In this document: positions 52,280 to 60,788 of the stretch, one piece after another
Position numbering within the stretch: position 1 is the stretch's first letter
How the letters are laid out: every line of letters starts with the position of its first letter
NCBI RefSeq assembly: GCF_040750395.1
Contig: NZ_JBFLVD010000015.1
Span: forward strand, 310,001-374,000
DNA length: 64,000 nucleotides
Reading direction: 5' to 3'
Origin: Scandinavium sp002470465
GTDB taxonomy: Bacteria; Pseudomonadota; Gammaproteobacteria; Enterobacterales; Enterobacteriaceae
Program-made: the position numbers and the translations under genes
Notes under the pieces: model-generated
What the model saw: only the letters and a program-made list of their open reading frames with translations
What the model was told of the DNA's origin: nothing
The model's database searches: none

Positions 52280-52977
52280 ATGCCAAAGAAGTTCTGAAAG
52301 GGAAAGTCGTTAAGCTTCTGCTCTTTATTGCCCTTTCCGGCATTCTGATTTTCGCACTTCACCACGGCAGGATGACCGATCCCCTGCTTCATCTGTCACA
52401 GCTTCAGACGCTTATTCGCCAGAGCGGCGCATACGGTGCTGCACTTTACGTTCTGCTGTTTATTCTCGCGGCGGTCTGTTTTATGCCAGGCAGCCTGCTG
52501 GTGATTGCCGGAGGCGTTATTTTTGGCCCGCTTTACGGCACGCTGCTTTCCGTGGTGGCATCGACGCTGGCAAGCTCCCTCTGCTTCTTGCTTGCGCGAG
52601 CGCTGGGTCGCGATCTGCTGGTACACGCCTTCGGGCAGAGCGCCGTTTTTCAGGCCATAGAAAACGGTATCCACCGACACGGCGTGGACTTTCTGCTGTT
52701 TACCCGCCTGATTCCGCTGTTTCCCTGGACGCTGCAGAATTACGCCTACGGCCTCACCGCCATCGCCTTCTGGCCGTTTACCCTGATTTCCATCCTGACC
52801 ACCTTTCCGGGACTGCTGATTTATACGCTGATGGCTGACGATCTCGCCACTCATGGCGTTACACGCCTGTTTTTCCTGAAGCTCTGCGTGGCGGGCGCTC
52901 TTCTTTTCATGCTCGTCCGGACTGCGAAAGCGTGGGCGCGCCGCAAGGGCGTAAGCGCCACAGGGTTATCGCAATGA
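52280..52977 (+). pseudogene. ydjX: YdjX (TVP38/TMEM64 family) with a one-base frameshift near the start
   Basis: The expected start, ATG 52280 with GGAG 6 bases upstream, gives only MPKKF and then TGA at 52295-52297. Adding one base after TTC (TTCTGA to TTCCTGA) would join it to the open frame LKGKVVKLLLFIALSGILIF, the missing first membrane segment, and on through the full TVP38 protein. As it stands the first in-frame ATG is 52372, giving 201 residues (MTDPLLHLSQL) that keep the core FMPGSLLVIAGGVIFGP and FTRLIPLFPWTLQNYAYG but lose that segment. It is either a real lesion, a phase-variable or slippage site, or a base-call error. Confidence 0.75.
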
Positions 52978-53660
52978 ACCGGGTTTACCGCATCGCTTTG
53001 CTGGTGCTGCTCTGCGCGCTGGTGGCGGCCTGGTGGATTTCCCCGACGGTCAGAACGCTGGTGAACGGCAGCCTCGCCGCCTTCGCCACCCTCGATCAAG
53101 CGGCAATCGAGCGCTTTATCCGCGCATGGGGGCCGCAGGCAGCTGCCGTGTCGTTCTTCCTGATGATTTTGCAGGCGATCGTTGCCCCGCTGCCCGCCTT
53201 TCTGATTACCTTTGCCAACGCCTCGCTATTTGGTGCCTTCTGGGGCGGTATATTGTCCTGGACCAGCTCCATGGCGGGTGCCGCATTCTGCTTTTATCTT
53301 GCCCGTATTCTCGGACGCGATGCGGTGGAAAAGCTCACCGGAAAAACCGTGCTGGAAAGCGTGGACAGCTTTTTTACCCGCTATGGCAAACACACTATTC
53401 TGATTTGCCGCCTGCTGCCCTTCGTGCCGTTCGACCCGGTGAGCTACGCCGCCGGGCTGACGTCCCTGCGCTTTCGCGCCTTTTTTGTCGCGACCGGAAT
53501 CGGCCAGTTGCCCGCCACCATCGTCTATTCCTGCGTCGGCAGCATGCTGACCGGCGGCACTTACTGGCTGGTTACCGGCCTGCTGATCGCTTTTGCCCTG
53601 GCTATCCTCATTGTGATGGTCAAAAAAATTACCCAACAACGCCAGAAGAGACGCCACTAA
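52974..53660 (+). CDS. ydjZ: TVP38/TMEM64 family inner-membrane protein YdjZ
   Basis: 228 residues from ATG 52974 (MNRVYRIALLVLLCAL), overlapping the ydjX stop by 4 bases. It has the DedA/VTT-like core APLPAFLITFANASLFG, RLLPFVPFDPVSYAAGLT, and several membrane spans. Function unknown; DedA-superfamily proteins are linked to lipid scrambling and membrane homeostasis. K-12 has ydjY before and ynjA after it; both are missing here, and ynjB follows with one base shared. Confidence 0.9.
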   Translation: MNRVYRIALLVLLCALVAAWWISPTVRTLVNGSLAAFATLDQAAIERFIRAWGPQAAAVSFFLMILQAIVAPLPAFLITFANASLFGAFWGGILSWTSSMAGAAFCFYLARILGRDAVEKLTGKTVLESVDSFFTRYGKHTILICRLLPFVPFDPVSYAAGLTSLRFRAFFVATGIGQLPATIVYSCVGSMLTGGTYWLVTGLLIAFALAILIVMVKKITQQRQKRRH

Positions 53661-54823
53661 TGCCAACATTTTCCCGGAGTATGTTATGGATGACGCTGCT
53701 GGCGGTTACGCCGTGTGCATTCGCATCCACGCAGTGGCAGCAAACTGAACAGGAGGCGCGCGGGCAGACCGTGTGGTTCAACGCCTGGGGTGGCGACCCG
53801 GCGGTTAACCGCTATCTCGACTGGGCCAGTAGCGAGGTCAAACGCGACTATGGCGTTACCCTGAAAATCGTGCGCCTTGCCGACGCCGCAGACGCAGTAA
53901 AACGCATTCAGACGGAAGCGAAGGCCGGGCGAACCAAAGGGGGCTCGGTGGATTTGCTGTGGGTCAACGGCGAAAATTTCCGTACCCTGAAAGAGGCAAA
54001 TTTACTGCAAACGGGCTGGGCGCAGCAGCTGCCAAACTGGCGCTATGTCGATCTGCAAAAGCCGGTGCGGGAAGATTTTTCCGTGCCGACCGACGGGGCG
54101 GAATCCCCCTGGGGCAGTGCACAGCTGACGTTCATTGCCCGCCGGGAACAAACCCCGCAGCCGCCGCAAACGCCTCAGGAGTTGCTCACTTTTGCCACGG
54201 CGCATCCGGGCACGCTCACCTATCCCCGCCCGCCGGACTTCACCGCAACGGCGTTCCTGGAACAGCTGCTGTTGGCTTTGACTTCACGGTCCAATGCGCT
54301 GAAACAACCTCCTGACCAGGCGACATTTGCCAGCGTCACCGCGCCGCTGTGGGCGTATTTAGACAAGCTGCACCCGCAGCTATGGCGTAAAGGCAGCGAT
54401 TTCCCGGCATCGCCCGCCCGCATGGATGACATGCTTGCCAACGGCACGCTGCGCCTGTCGCTGACCTTTAATCCTGCACACGCCAGTCAGAAAGTCGCTC
54501 GCGGCGAGCTACCAAAGGACAGCTACAGCTTCGGTTTTGCCCAGGGCATGATTGGCAACGTGCATTTTGTCGCCATTCCGGCCAACGCCCGTTCTGCGGC
54601 AGGGGCAAAAGTGGTGGCGAATTTCCTGCTTTCACCGCAGGCTCAGCAGCATAAAGCCGATCCTGCCGTCTGGGGCGATCCGACCGTCCTTGATATCCAA
54701 AAACTACCACAACCCTGGCCTGCCGCACAGGCAGAAACTGCTCCGCCGGTACTGGCTGAACCGCACGCCGCCTGGGTTAACGCGCTGGAGCAGGAATGGC
54801 TGCGCCGCTACGGTACGCACTGA
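53660..54823 (+). CDS. ynjB: ABC transporter periplasmic binding protein YnjB
   Basis: 387 residues. An N-terminal signal peptide (MLWMTLLAVTPCAFA) precedes a solute-binding protein fold with FNAWGGDPAVNRYLDW and the later GFAQGMIGNVHFVAIPANA. The start at ATG 53660 overlaps the ydjZ stop by one base; the later in-frame ATG at 53690 is 10 bases after CGGAG and is also possible. With YnjC and YnjD it forms an importer of unknown substrate, by family possibly a sulfate/thiosulfate- or thiamine-like compound. Confidence 0.93.
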   Translation: MPTFSRSMLWMTLLAVTPCAFASTQWQQTEQEARGQTVWFNAWGGDPAVNRYLDWASSEVKRDYGVTLKIVRLADAADAVKRIQTEAKAGRTKGGSVDLLWVNGENFRTLKEANLLQTGWAQQLPNWRYVDLQKPVREDFSVPTDGAESPWGSAQLTFIARREQTPQPPQTPQELLTFATAHPGTLTYPRPPDFTATAFLEQLLLALTSRSNALKQPPDQATFASVTAPLWAYLDKLHPQLWRKGSDFPASPARMDDMLANGTLRLSLTFNPAHASQKVARGELPKDSYSFGFAQGMIGNVHFVAIPANARSAAGAKVVANFLLSPQAQQHKADPAVWGDPTVLDIQKLPQPWPAAQAETAPPVLAEPHAAWVNALEQEWLRRYGTH

Positions 54824-56331
54824 CTGGCCTGCTGTGGGCCGCGATGGGGCTGATTTATCTGCCGCTGCTGCCCGCCGCCGTTCAGCTTCTCACGCCCGCG
54901 TTTTCGCCTGGTAACTGGCAATCGCTGTTCAGCGATCCGCAGCTTTGGCAGGCAACGCTTGCAACGCTGATATCCACGCTGACGGCCGTTTTCGGCGCGT
55001 TGATTATCGCGTTCTGCGTAGTGGCGGCCCTGTGGCCTTCCCGTGGCTGGCAGCGGCTGGCGGTGCGCCTTCCGCTCATGCTGGCGGTGCCTCACGTGGC
55101 CTTCGCCAGTGCAGCCCTTCTGCTGTTCGCTGAAGGCGGCTGGCTGTTTCGCCAGTTTCCCCAGCTCACGCCGCCGATTGACCGCTACGGCATTGGACTC
55201 GGCCTGACGCTGGCGGTGAAGGAGAGTGTCTTTTTGCTGTGGGCGATGTACGCCCTGCTCGGGGAGAAACGGCTGGCGGAGCAAAGCCTGACGCTGCGCA
55301 GCCAGGGCTATGGCCGCTGGCAGTGCCTGGCCTGGATTATCCTGCCGCAGCTTTTGCCACAGCTACGCGTCGTGCTACTGGCGACTACCGCCTGGACGTT
55401 GTCGGCGGTGGATGTCGCGTTAATTCTCGGGCCTGGCAATCCGCCGACGCTTGCGGTGCTGGCGTGGCAGTGGCTTTCGCAGGGGAACGAGCAGCAGCAG
55501 GCCCTGGGCGCTCTGGCCTGCCTGCTTTTGTTATTTCTGCTGGCAACGCTGATGCTGCTGGCTCATCTACTGTGGCGTCTGTTTCGTACCCAAATCCCTG
55601 ACTTTGGCGGCGTTCGCCATTCCCGGGCGTTTGCCCTGCCGGGCATAGCCCTGAGCGATCTGCTGCCTCTGAGCGGCCTGCTTTGTGTGGTGACCCTGGC
55701 GTTACTGGCCGATGGTGAAATGGCAACCACCGACAATATCGCTGCCAGCTTATGGCTGGGGCTGGCGTCCGCTTCGATCGGCGTAGTGCTTTGCTTACTC
55801 TGGCTGGAGTTCGGGGCAAAGCGCTTCACTACCTGGGTGTGGCTGCCGCTGGTGCTGCCTGCCCTGCCGCTCGCCGCCGGGCAGTATCAGCTGGCGCTGC
55901 TAAGCTTCCAGGACGGTGAGTGGCCGACGGTGCTGTGGGGGCACCTGCTGTGGGTCGTGCCCTGGATGCTGTTTATCCTGCAACCGGCCTGGCAGCGCCT
56001 TGACCCCAGGCTCACGACCATTGCCCGGACATTAGGCTGGAGCCGCTGGCGCGGCTTCTGGCTGATGAAATGCCCACTGCTACTGCGCCCGCTGCTGGCG
56101 GCGCTGGCGGTCGGTTTTTCGGTCAGCATCGCGCAATATTTGCCAACGGTCTGGCTCAGCGCCGGACGTATCGCCACGCTGACTACCGAGGCGGTGGCAC
56201 TCAGCAGCGGCGGCAGCACGCCGATGCTTGCCGCTGAGGCCCTGTGGCAGCTTTTGCTTCCCGGCATGATCTTCCTGGCTGTCGCGCTGATGCTGCGCAT
56301 AGTGGGACATTATCGACAAGGACTTCGCTGA
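54796..56331 (+). CDS. ynjC: ABC transporter permease YnjC
   Basis: 511 residues, twice the normal permease length. Two consecutive binding-protein-dependent permease domains are visible, each with an EAA-like loop: LRSQGYGRWQCLAWIILPQLL in the first half and ARTLGWSRWRGFWLMKCPLL in the second. This single-chain double permease matches E. coli YnjC. Its start lies 28 bases inside ynjB and its stop overlaps the ynjD ATG by one base. Confidence 0.94.
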   Translation: MAAPLRYALTGLLWAAMGLIYLPLLPAAVQLLTPAFSPGNWQSLFSDPQLWQATLATLISTLTAVFGALIIAFCVVAALWPSRGWQRLAVRLPLMLAVPHVAFASAALLLFAEGGWLFRQFPQLTPPIDRYGIGLGLTLAVKESVFLLWAMYALLGEKRLAEQSLTLRSQGYGRWQCLAWIILPQLLPQLRVVLLATTAWTLSAVDVALILGPGNPPTLAVLAWQWLSQGNEQQQALGALACLLLLFLLATLMLLAHLLWRLFRTQIPDFGGVRHSRAFALPGIALSDLLPLSGLLCVVTLALLADGEMATTDNIAASLWLGLASASIGVVLCLLWLEFGAKRFTTWVWLPLVLPALPLAAGQYQLALLSFQDGEWPTVLWGHLLWVVPWMLFILQPAWQRLDPRLTTIARTLGWSRWRGFWLMKCPLLLRPLLAALAVGFSVSIAQYLPTVWLSAGRIATLTTEAVALSSGGSTPMLAAEALWQLLLPGMIFLAVALMLRIVGHYRQGLR

Positions 56332-56963
56332 TGCTAAAAGTAGACAACCTCTCTCTGAGATACGCGCACGAGACGCTGCTCAACAACGTCAGTTTTCACG
56401 CCAACAACGGCGAGATTCTGACCCTGATGGGCGTTTCCGGTAGCGGTAAATCTACGCTGCTTAACTGGATAGTGGGAGCGTCGGAGAACAACCTGCATGC
56501 CAGCGGGGCGCTGTGGCTCAACGACAGGCGCTGCGACATCCTGCCAACGGAAGCGCGGCGGATCGGCATTCTGTTTCAGGATGCGCTGCTGTTTGACCAC
56601 TTCAGCGTTGGGCAAAATTTGCTGCTCGCCCTGCCCGGTTCCGTGCCCCGTAGCCTTCGTCGGCAAAAGGCGGAGGCCGCACTTGAGTACGCCGGGCTGA
56701 GCGGCTTTTATTCCCGCGATCCGGCCACGCTTTCAGGCGGCCAACGGGCGCGCGTCGCGCTGCTGCGTTCGCTGCTGGCTGAGCCCGAAGCGCTGCTGCT
56801 TGATGAACCCTTCAGCGGGCTGGATGCCGTCCTGCGCGACAGCTTCCGCCAGTGGGTTTTCGCTGAAATTAAGCAGCGGCAGATTCCGGTCATTCTGGTG
56901 ACCCACGACGTCGCCGACATCCCGCCGGGAGGACGCTGTATGCGCCTTGAAAGCTGGCGCTAA
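56331..56963 (+). CDS. ynjD: ABC transporter ATP-binding protein YnjD
   Basis: 210 residues. Walker A is GVSGSGKST, the Q-loop lies in GILFQDALLF, the signature is LSGGQRARVAL, Walker B is ALLLDEPFSGLD and the switch histidine lies in LVTHDVADI. I use ATG 56331 (MLKVDNLSLRYAHETLL), which overlaps the ynjC stop. It energises the YnjBC importer. Confidence 0.96.
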   Translation: MLKVDNLSLRYAHETLLNNVSFHANNGEILTLMGVSGSGKSTLLNWIVGASENNLHASGALWLNDRRCDILPTEARRIGILFQDALLFDHFSVGQNLLLALPGSVPRSLRRQKAEAALEYAGLSGFYSRDPATLSGGQRARVALLRSLLAEPEALLLDEPFSGLDAVLRDSFRQWVFAEIKQRQIPVILVTHDVADIPPGGRCMRLESWR

Positions 56964-57038
56964 GCTGCGCTAACGCAAGGATTTTCTGCATCCGGAGGTT
57001 CAGAATGTCGCTTCAATTTTCTTCTGACGGGCAATTCG

Positions 57039-58346
57039 ATGAAACGTGTTTCTCAACTGACCGCGCTGGCCCTGCTGATCGGGCTTTCCTCTTCGGTTTC
57101 TTTCGCGGCTGATATGGCCTCTTCCCTCACGCTCAGCGAGCTGCAGCAGCAAAAAGGTGTCGCTATTGATACGCGCCTCAGCGCTTTTTACAACGGCTGG
57201 CCGCAGACGCTGAACGGGCCGGAAGGCCATGAACCGGCGGCGCTGAACCTCTCGGCAACCTGGCTTTCTGCAATGAACGACGCGCAGCTGACCGATTGGA
57301 TTAAACAACACAAGCTTCAGCCGTCCACGCCTGTCGCTTTGTACGGCGCGGAAAACGATAACGCCGCCGTAGCTGAACGTCTGAAAAAAGCCGGTATCGC
57401 GCACGTTAGCCTGCTCGGCGATGCGCTGACTCAGCCCGATCGTCTGCAAAAGCTGCCGCACTTCGAACAGCTGGTGTACCCGCAGTGGCTGCATGATTTG
57501 CAGCAAGGGAAAGCCGTCACCGCGGCACCGAAAGGTGACTGGAAGGTTATTGAAGCCGCCTGGGGCGCGCCGAAATTTTATCTGCTGAACCACATCCCGG
57601 GCGCGGGCTACATCAATACCAACGACGTCGAAAGCGAGCCGCTGTGGAACAAAGTGTCTGACGACAAGCTGAAGGCGCTGATGGCGAAGCAAGGCATTCG
57701 CCACGACACCACGGTAATTCTCTATGGCCGTGACGTCTACGCCGCCGCGCGCGTGGCGCAGATTCTGCTGTATGCCGGGGTGAAGGACGTTCGCCTGCTG
57801 GACGGCGGCTGGAAAACCTGGTCCGACGCGGATCTCCCCGTCGAACGCGGTACGCCGGGTAAAGTGAAAGCGGAACCGGATTTCGGTGCCACCATTCCGG
57901 GTCAGCCACAGCTGATGCTGAATGAAGAACAGGCGCGCGGCCTGCTGCATCGCAAGGACGCCTCCCTGGTGAGCATTCGTTCCTGGCCTGAGTTTATCGG
58001 CACCACCAGCGGCTACAGCTACATCAAGCCAAAAGGTGAGATTGCCGGGGCTCGCTGGGGCCATGCAGGCAGTGACTCCACCCATATGGAAGATTTTCAT
58101 AACCCGGACGGCACCATGCGCAGCGCCGACGACATCGCTGCAATGTGGGCCGAATGGCACATTCTGCCGTCGCAGCAGGTCTCGTTCTACTGCGGCACCG
58201 GCTGGCGTGCGTCAGAAACCTTTATGTATGCCCGCGCCATGGGCTGGCAGAACGTTTCGGTGTACGACGGCGGCTGGTACGAATGGAGCCAGAACGCGAA
58301 AAACCCGGTCAGCAGCGGCGAACGCGGACCGGATTCAACGCTTTAA
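57039..58346 (+). CDS. ynjE: Thiosulfate sulfurtransferase YnjE (rhodanese repeats)
   Basis: 435 residues with a signal peptide ending at SFAAD (about residue 24) and three rhodanese-like domains. The only persulfide-forming cysteine is C385 in SFYCGTGWRAS, the E. coli position, in the last domain. E. coli YnjE has been linked to sulfur transfer for molybdopterin synthesis, although its signal peptide suggests periplasmic export. No strong Shine-Dalgarno precedes this ATG; a GGAGG sits instead before an overlapping 35-codon frame that starts at 57005. Confidence 0.94.
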   Translation: MKRVSQLTALALLIGLSSSVSFAADMASSLTLSELQQQKGVAIDTRLSAFYNGWPQTLNGPEGHEPAALNLSATWLSAMNDAQLTDWIKQHKLQPSTPVALYGAENDNAAVAERLKKAGIAHVSLLGDALTQPDRLQKLPHFEQLVYPQWLHDLQQGKAVTAAPKGDWKVIEAAWGAPKFYLLNHIPGAGYINTNDVESEPLWNKVSDDKLKALMAKQGIRHDTTVILYGRDVYAAARVAQILLYAGVKDVRLLDGGWKTWSDADLPVERGTPGKVKAEPDFGATIPGQPQLMLNEEQARGLLHRKDASLVSIRSWPEFIGTTSGYSYIKPKGEIAGARWGHAGSDSTHMEDFHNPDGTMRSADDIAAMWAEWHILPSQQVSFYCGTGWRASETFMYARAMGWQNVSVYDGGWYEWSQNAKNPVSSGERGPDSTL

Positions 58347-58378
58347 TGTTTTTTGCGCGGTGATGAGATAAAGCAAAG

Positions 58379-58401
58379 CGGCAACTCAGGTTGCCGTTTT
58401 T
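58379..58401 (+). terminator. ynjE terminator
   Basis: CGGCAAC (58379-58385) pairs with GTTGCCG (58390-58396) around TCAG, followed by TTTTT. Confidence 0.9.
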
Positions 58402-58459
58402 GTCTTTGCTCCCTCTCCAATAGAGAGAGCGTCGAGTATGAGCATCAGGCCGCCAGGCA

Positions 58460-59071
58460 TTACAAACGCGACAACGTTATATAACCGCTCCACACCCGCG
58501 TCAGCGTCGTCAGCCAACACAGCGCGCCAAACACCCACGCCAGCCAGGCAAACGCCTGTGGGAAAAGACAGCCCAGCACAAACAGCGCGATAGTTTCCGT
58601 GCCTTCCGTTAAGCCGCCAAGATAATAAAACGACTTATGCGCATAGCCAGGGTTGTCGATATTGTGCTTAGCCGCCAGCGCCGCAAAAGCTAAAAAGCTG
58701 CTGCCGGTCCCGATAAAGGCAAACAGCAGCCAGCCGCCTGCCAGCGCATTGGCCTGCGGATCGGCCAGAATAAACCCGAACGGCACCAGCGCATAAAACA
58801 GAAAATCCAGCGAGATATCGAGGAAGCCTCCGGCATCGGTCAGTCCTCGCCGTCGCGCCAGCGCGCCGTCCAGCCCGTCGAGCACGCGGTTAAGCGCAAT
58901 CGCGACCAGAGCGGGAAGATACCAGCCAAGCGCCAGCAGCGGCAGCGCCAGCACGCCAATAGCGAACCCAACCAGCGTAATGCCGTCTGGCGTGATGCCC
59001 GGCCTGTCGAGCTTTTCCGCCAGCTGATTGAGCCGCGGCTTGATGCGGGGATGAAGATGACGGTCAAGCAT
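58460..59071 (-). CDS. ynjF: CDP-alcohol phosphatidyltransferase family protein YnjF
   Basis: A 203-residue membrane protein with about six hydrophobic spans. The CDP-alcohol phosphotransferase motif is DGLDGALARRRGLTDAGGFLDISLD at about residues 65-89 and contains all its aspartates. Likely an inner-membrane phospholipid-type synthase of unknown product. Its start overlaps the end of the YnjA homologue by 8 bases, making a two-gene unit. Confidence 0.94.
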   Translation of the reverse strand: MLDRHLHPRIKPRLNQLAEKLDRPGITPDGITLVGFAIGVLALPLLALGWYLPALVAIALNRVLDGLDGALARRRGLTDAGGFLDISLDFLFYALVPFGFILADPQANALAGGWLLFAFIGTGSSFLAFAALAAKHNIDNPGYAHKSFYYLGGLTEGTETIALFVLGCLFPQAFAWLAWVFGALCWLTTLTRVWSGYITLSRL

Positions 59072-59663
59072 GCGGTTTCCCCTGCGCGTCGCATAATCCC
59101 TGCGAAGGGATCTCCAGCGCAGCGTTAAAGCGCGCGGAAAGGTTCTGGAACGCCACCAGCGCGGTCATCTCGCAGATAGCCTCATCATCGTAATACTGTT
59201 TCAACGCCACCTTTTGCTCATCGCTAATCCGCGGCGGTGTGGCGGTCATCGCTTCGGCATAGTCCAGCGCCGCACGCTCCCCACCCGTGAACAGTGCTGA
59301 GCTACGCCACTCTGCAATCGCCTGCACTTTTTCCAGCGCATTGCAGCGCTGTGCCAGCCGGAGGCTGTTAGCATCAATGCAAAATGCGCAGTCGCACTGC
59401 TGAGAAACCCGGGTCATCAGCAGCGCGCGCAGTTCGGGGGAAAGGCGCGCTTGCTTTCGTTCCAGCCAGCCGACAAACAGCGCCACCAGCCAGAACAGGC
59501 GCGGCATCCTTCCCCACCAGCGTGTGGGATTCAGTACGTCACCATAATGTTTCTTCTGCATTTTCACGACAGGCGCAAGCGAGGCAGGAATTTTGCCCAG
59601 CGGCGGTACCCACGGTTGACGGTTTTTCACCCGAACACTCCAGTCGATCTTCTGATTTTTCAA
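59064..59663 (-). CDS. ynjA: Carboxymuconolactone decarboxylase (AhpD-like) family protein, YnjA homologue
   Basis: 199 residues, resembling E. coli YnjA in DVLNPTRWWGRMP, FVGWLERK, VSQQCDCAFCIDANS and NLSARFNAALEIPSQGLC. The CxxC in CAFC is the peroxidatic-type site of AhpD-like proteins, so a redox or peroxide role is possible but untested. In K-12 ynjA lies between ydjZ and ynjB; here it is absent there and sits just before ynjF on the other strand, divergent from nudG. Confidence 0.85.
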   Translation of the reverse strand: MKNQKIDWSVRVKNRQPWVPPLGKIPASLAPVVKMQKKHYGDVLNPTRWWGRMPRLFWLVALFVGWLERKQARLSPELRALLMTRVSQQCDCAFCIDANSLRLAQRCNALEKVQAIAEWRSSALFTGGERAALDYAEAMTATPPRISDEQKVALKQYYDDEAICEMTALVAFQNLSARFNAALEIPSQGLCDAQGKPHA

Positions 59664-59708
59664 CGGCAGAGATAGTATGACACGCTCATTAAAGGAACCT
59701 TGACCTCA

Positions 59709-60104
59709 ATGCTGAAAACAATTGATGTGGTAGCGGCAATTATCGAACGCGACGGGCTGATTTTACTGGCTCAGCGCCCGGCTCATGCCGACCAGCCGGG
59801 AATGTGGGAATTTCCGGGTGGAAAAGTAGAACCTGGGGAAACGCAGCCCGAAGCCCTGATTCGTGAGCTGAAGGAAGAACTGGGGATTGAGGCTTGCCCT
59901 GCTGCCTATGTGGCGAGCCATCAGCGGGAAGTTTCCGGACGTATGATTAATTTGCACGCATGGCACGTGCCTGACTTCAGCGGTGAACCGATCGCCTTTG
60001 AGCACAGCGAACTGGTCTGGGTGAGGCCCGAAGCGGCGTATCAGAGGGATCTGGCTCCCGCCGACGTTCCGCTGCTGGATGCGTTCATTACAGCGAAGCG
60101 GTAA
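59709..60104 (+). CDS. nudG: Nudix pyrimidine nucleotide pyrophosphatase NudG
   Basis: 131 residues from ATG 59709. The Nudix box spans GGKVEPGETQPEALIRELKE and the following ELGI, with all catalytic glutamates. E. coli NudG prefers 5-hydroxy-CTP, 5-methyl-dCTP and oxidised purines such as 8-hydroxy-dGTP, and cleans the nucleotide pool. A TTG at 59700 is an alternative start but sits too close to AAAGGAA. Confidence 0.95.
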   Translation: MLKTIDVVAAIIERDGLILLAQRPAHADQPGMWEFPGGKVEPGETQPEALIRELKEELGIEACPAAYVASHQREVSGRMINLHAWHVPDFSGEPIAFEHSELVWVRPEAAYQRDLAPADVPLLDAFITAKR

Positions 60105-60788
60105 AGCATCATGAGTAACAGGTGAATCAGCTATGAAGATAAAACTGCCGCCAGGCGGTTTAACTGTTTCACTTCAAATCAATAAAATGCTGAAGCTGAT
60201 GATGCCATTATTTTACCAATTCAGAAATACATTATTGCTTTACCATCGGGAAAATCAGGGTCTTTCCCATCAATGCTCTATATCCTGGCATCACCATGAA
60301 TAATCATCTGTAACGTCCCTGTTGATTGCATGAAAATATTCTACAGTGCCTGATGAGGTTCTTTTAAGGATATATCTTCTGAATAAACAGGTCTTAATCT
60401 ACCTCACAATCCTGAAGCAGCATTCACTAAACCGACATCACATGACAGATTGAAAATGTTAAATATCCAGTAAAAGCATCCTTTTACTGCCTGACAGGTC
60501 ACCTGGTGATTACAATTTTTTACATTTATAAAAAATGGATTGAATGCATTCTCATTGTTAACCACCCGATCTCGACTAACATTAAATTATTCACTCGAGC
60601 GTTTAAACATGCCGTTAATTTTAATAGGGAATGTTACAACAGAAGCGGTGGCGCAATCATATTGTGGAGTATATTCTGCACGTATTTTTAGTCCCAACGT
60701 TCGTTTCTGTTTTTCTTTTTGTTAACCCTCACAACGCAGAATTTATTTCTGTGTCAGGATTTCATAACTATTTATCAGGACATTCGAC
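60105..60788. other. AT-rich non-coding stretch after nudG
   Basis: 684 bases with much lower GC than the flanking genes, the longest stretch here without a recognised gene. A 56-codon frame at 60133-60303 (MKIKLPPGGLTVSLQINKML) starts 28 bases after nudG but has a weak ribosome site and no similarity I recognise. The right part must hold the promoter of the membrane protein at 60789. The base composition suggests acquired DNA and possible H-NS binding. Confidence 0.5.

Noticed and set aside
53033..53659. Long N-terminal extension of the ynjB frame
   Set aside because: It is the alternate frame of ydjZ; the real protein begins with a signal peptide near 53660-53690.
57000..58160. 386-codon minus-strand reading frame
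   Set aside because: It lies entirely antisense to ynjE, which is fully conserved; the translated residues look like antisense of GC-rich coding DNA (His/Arg/Gln-rich) with no domain.
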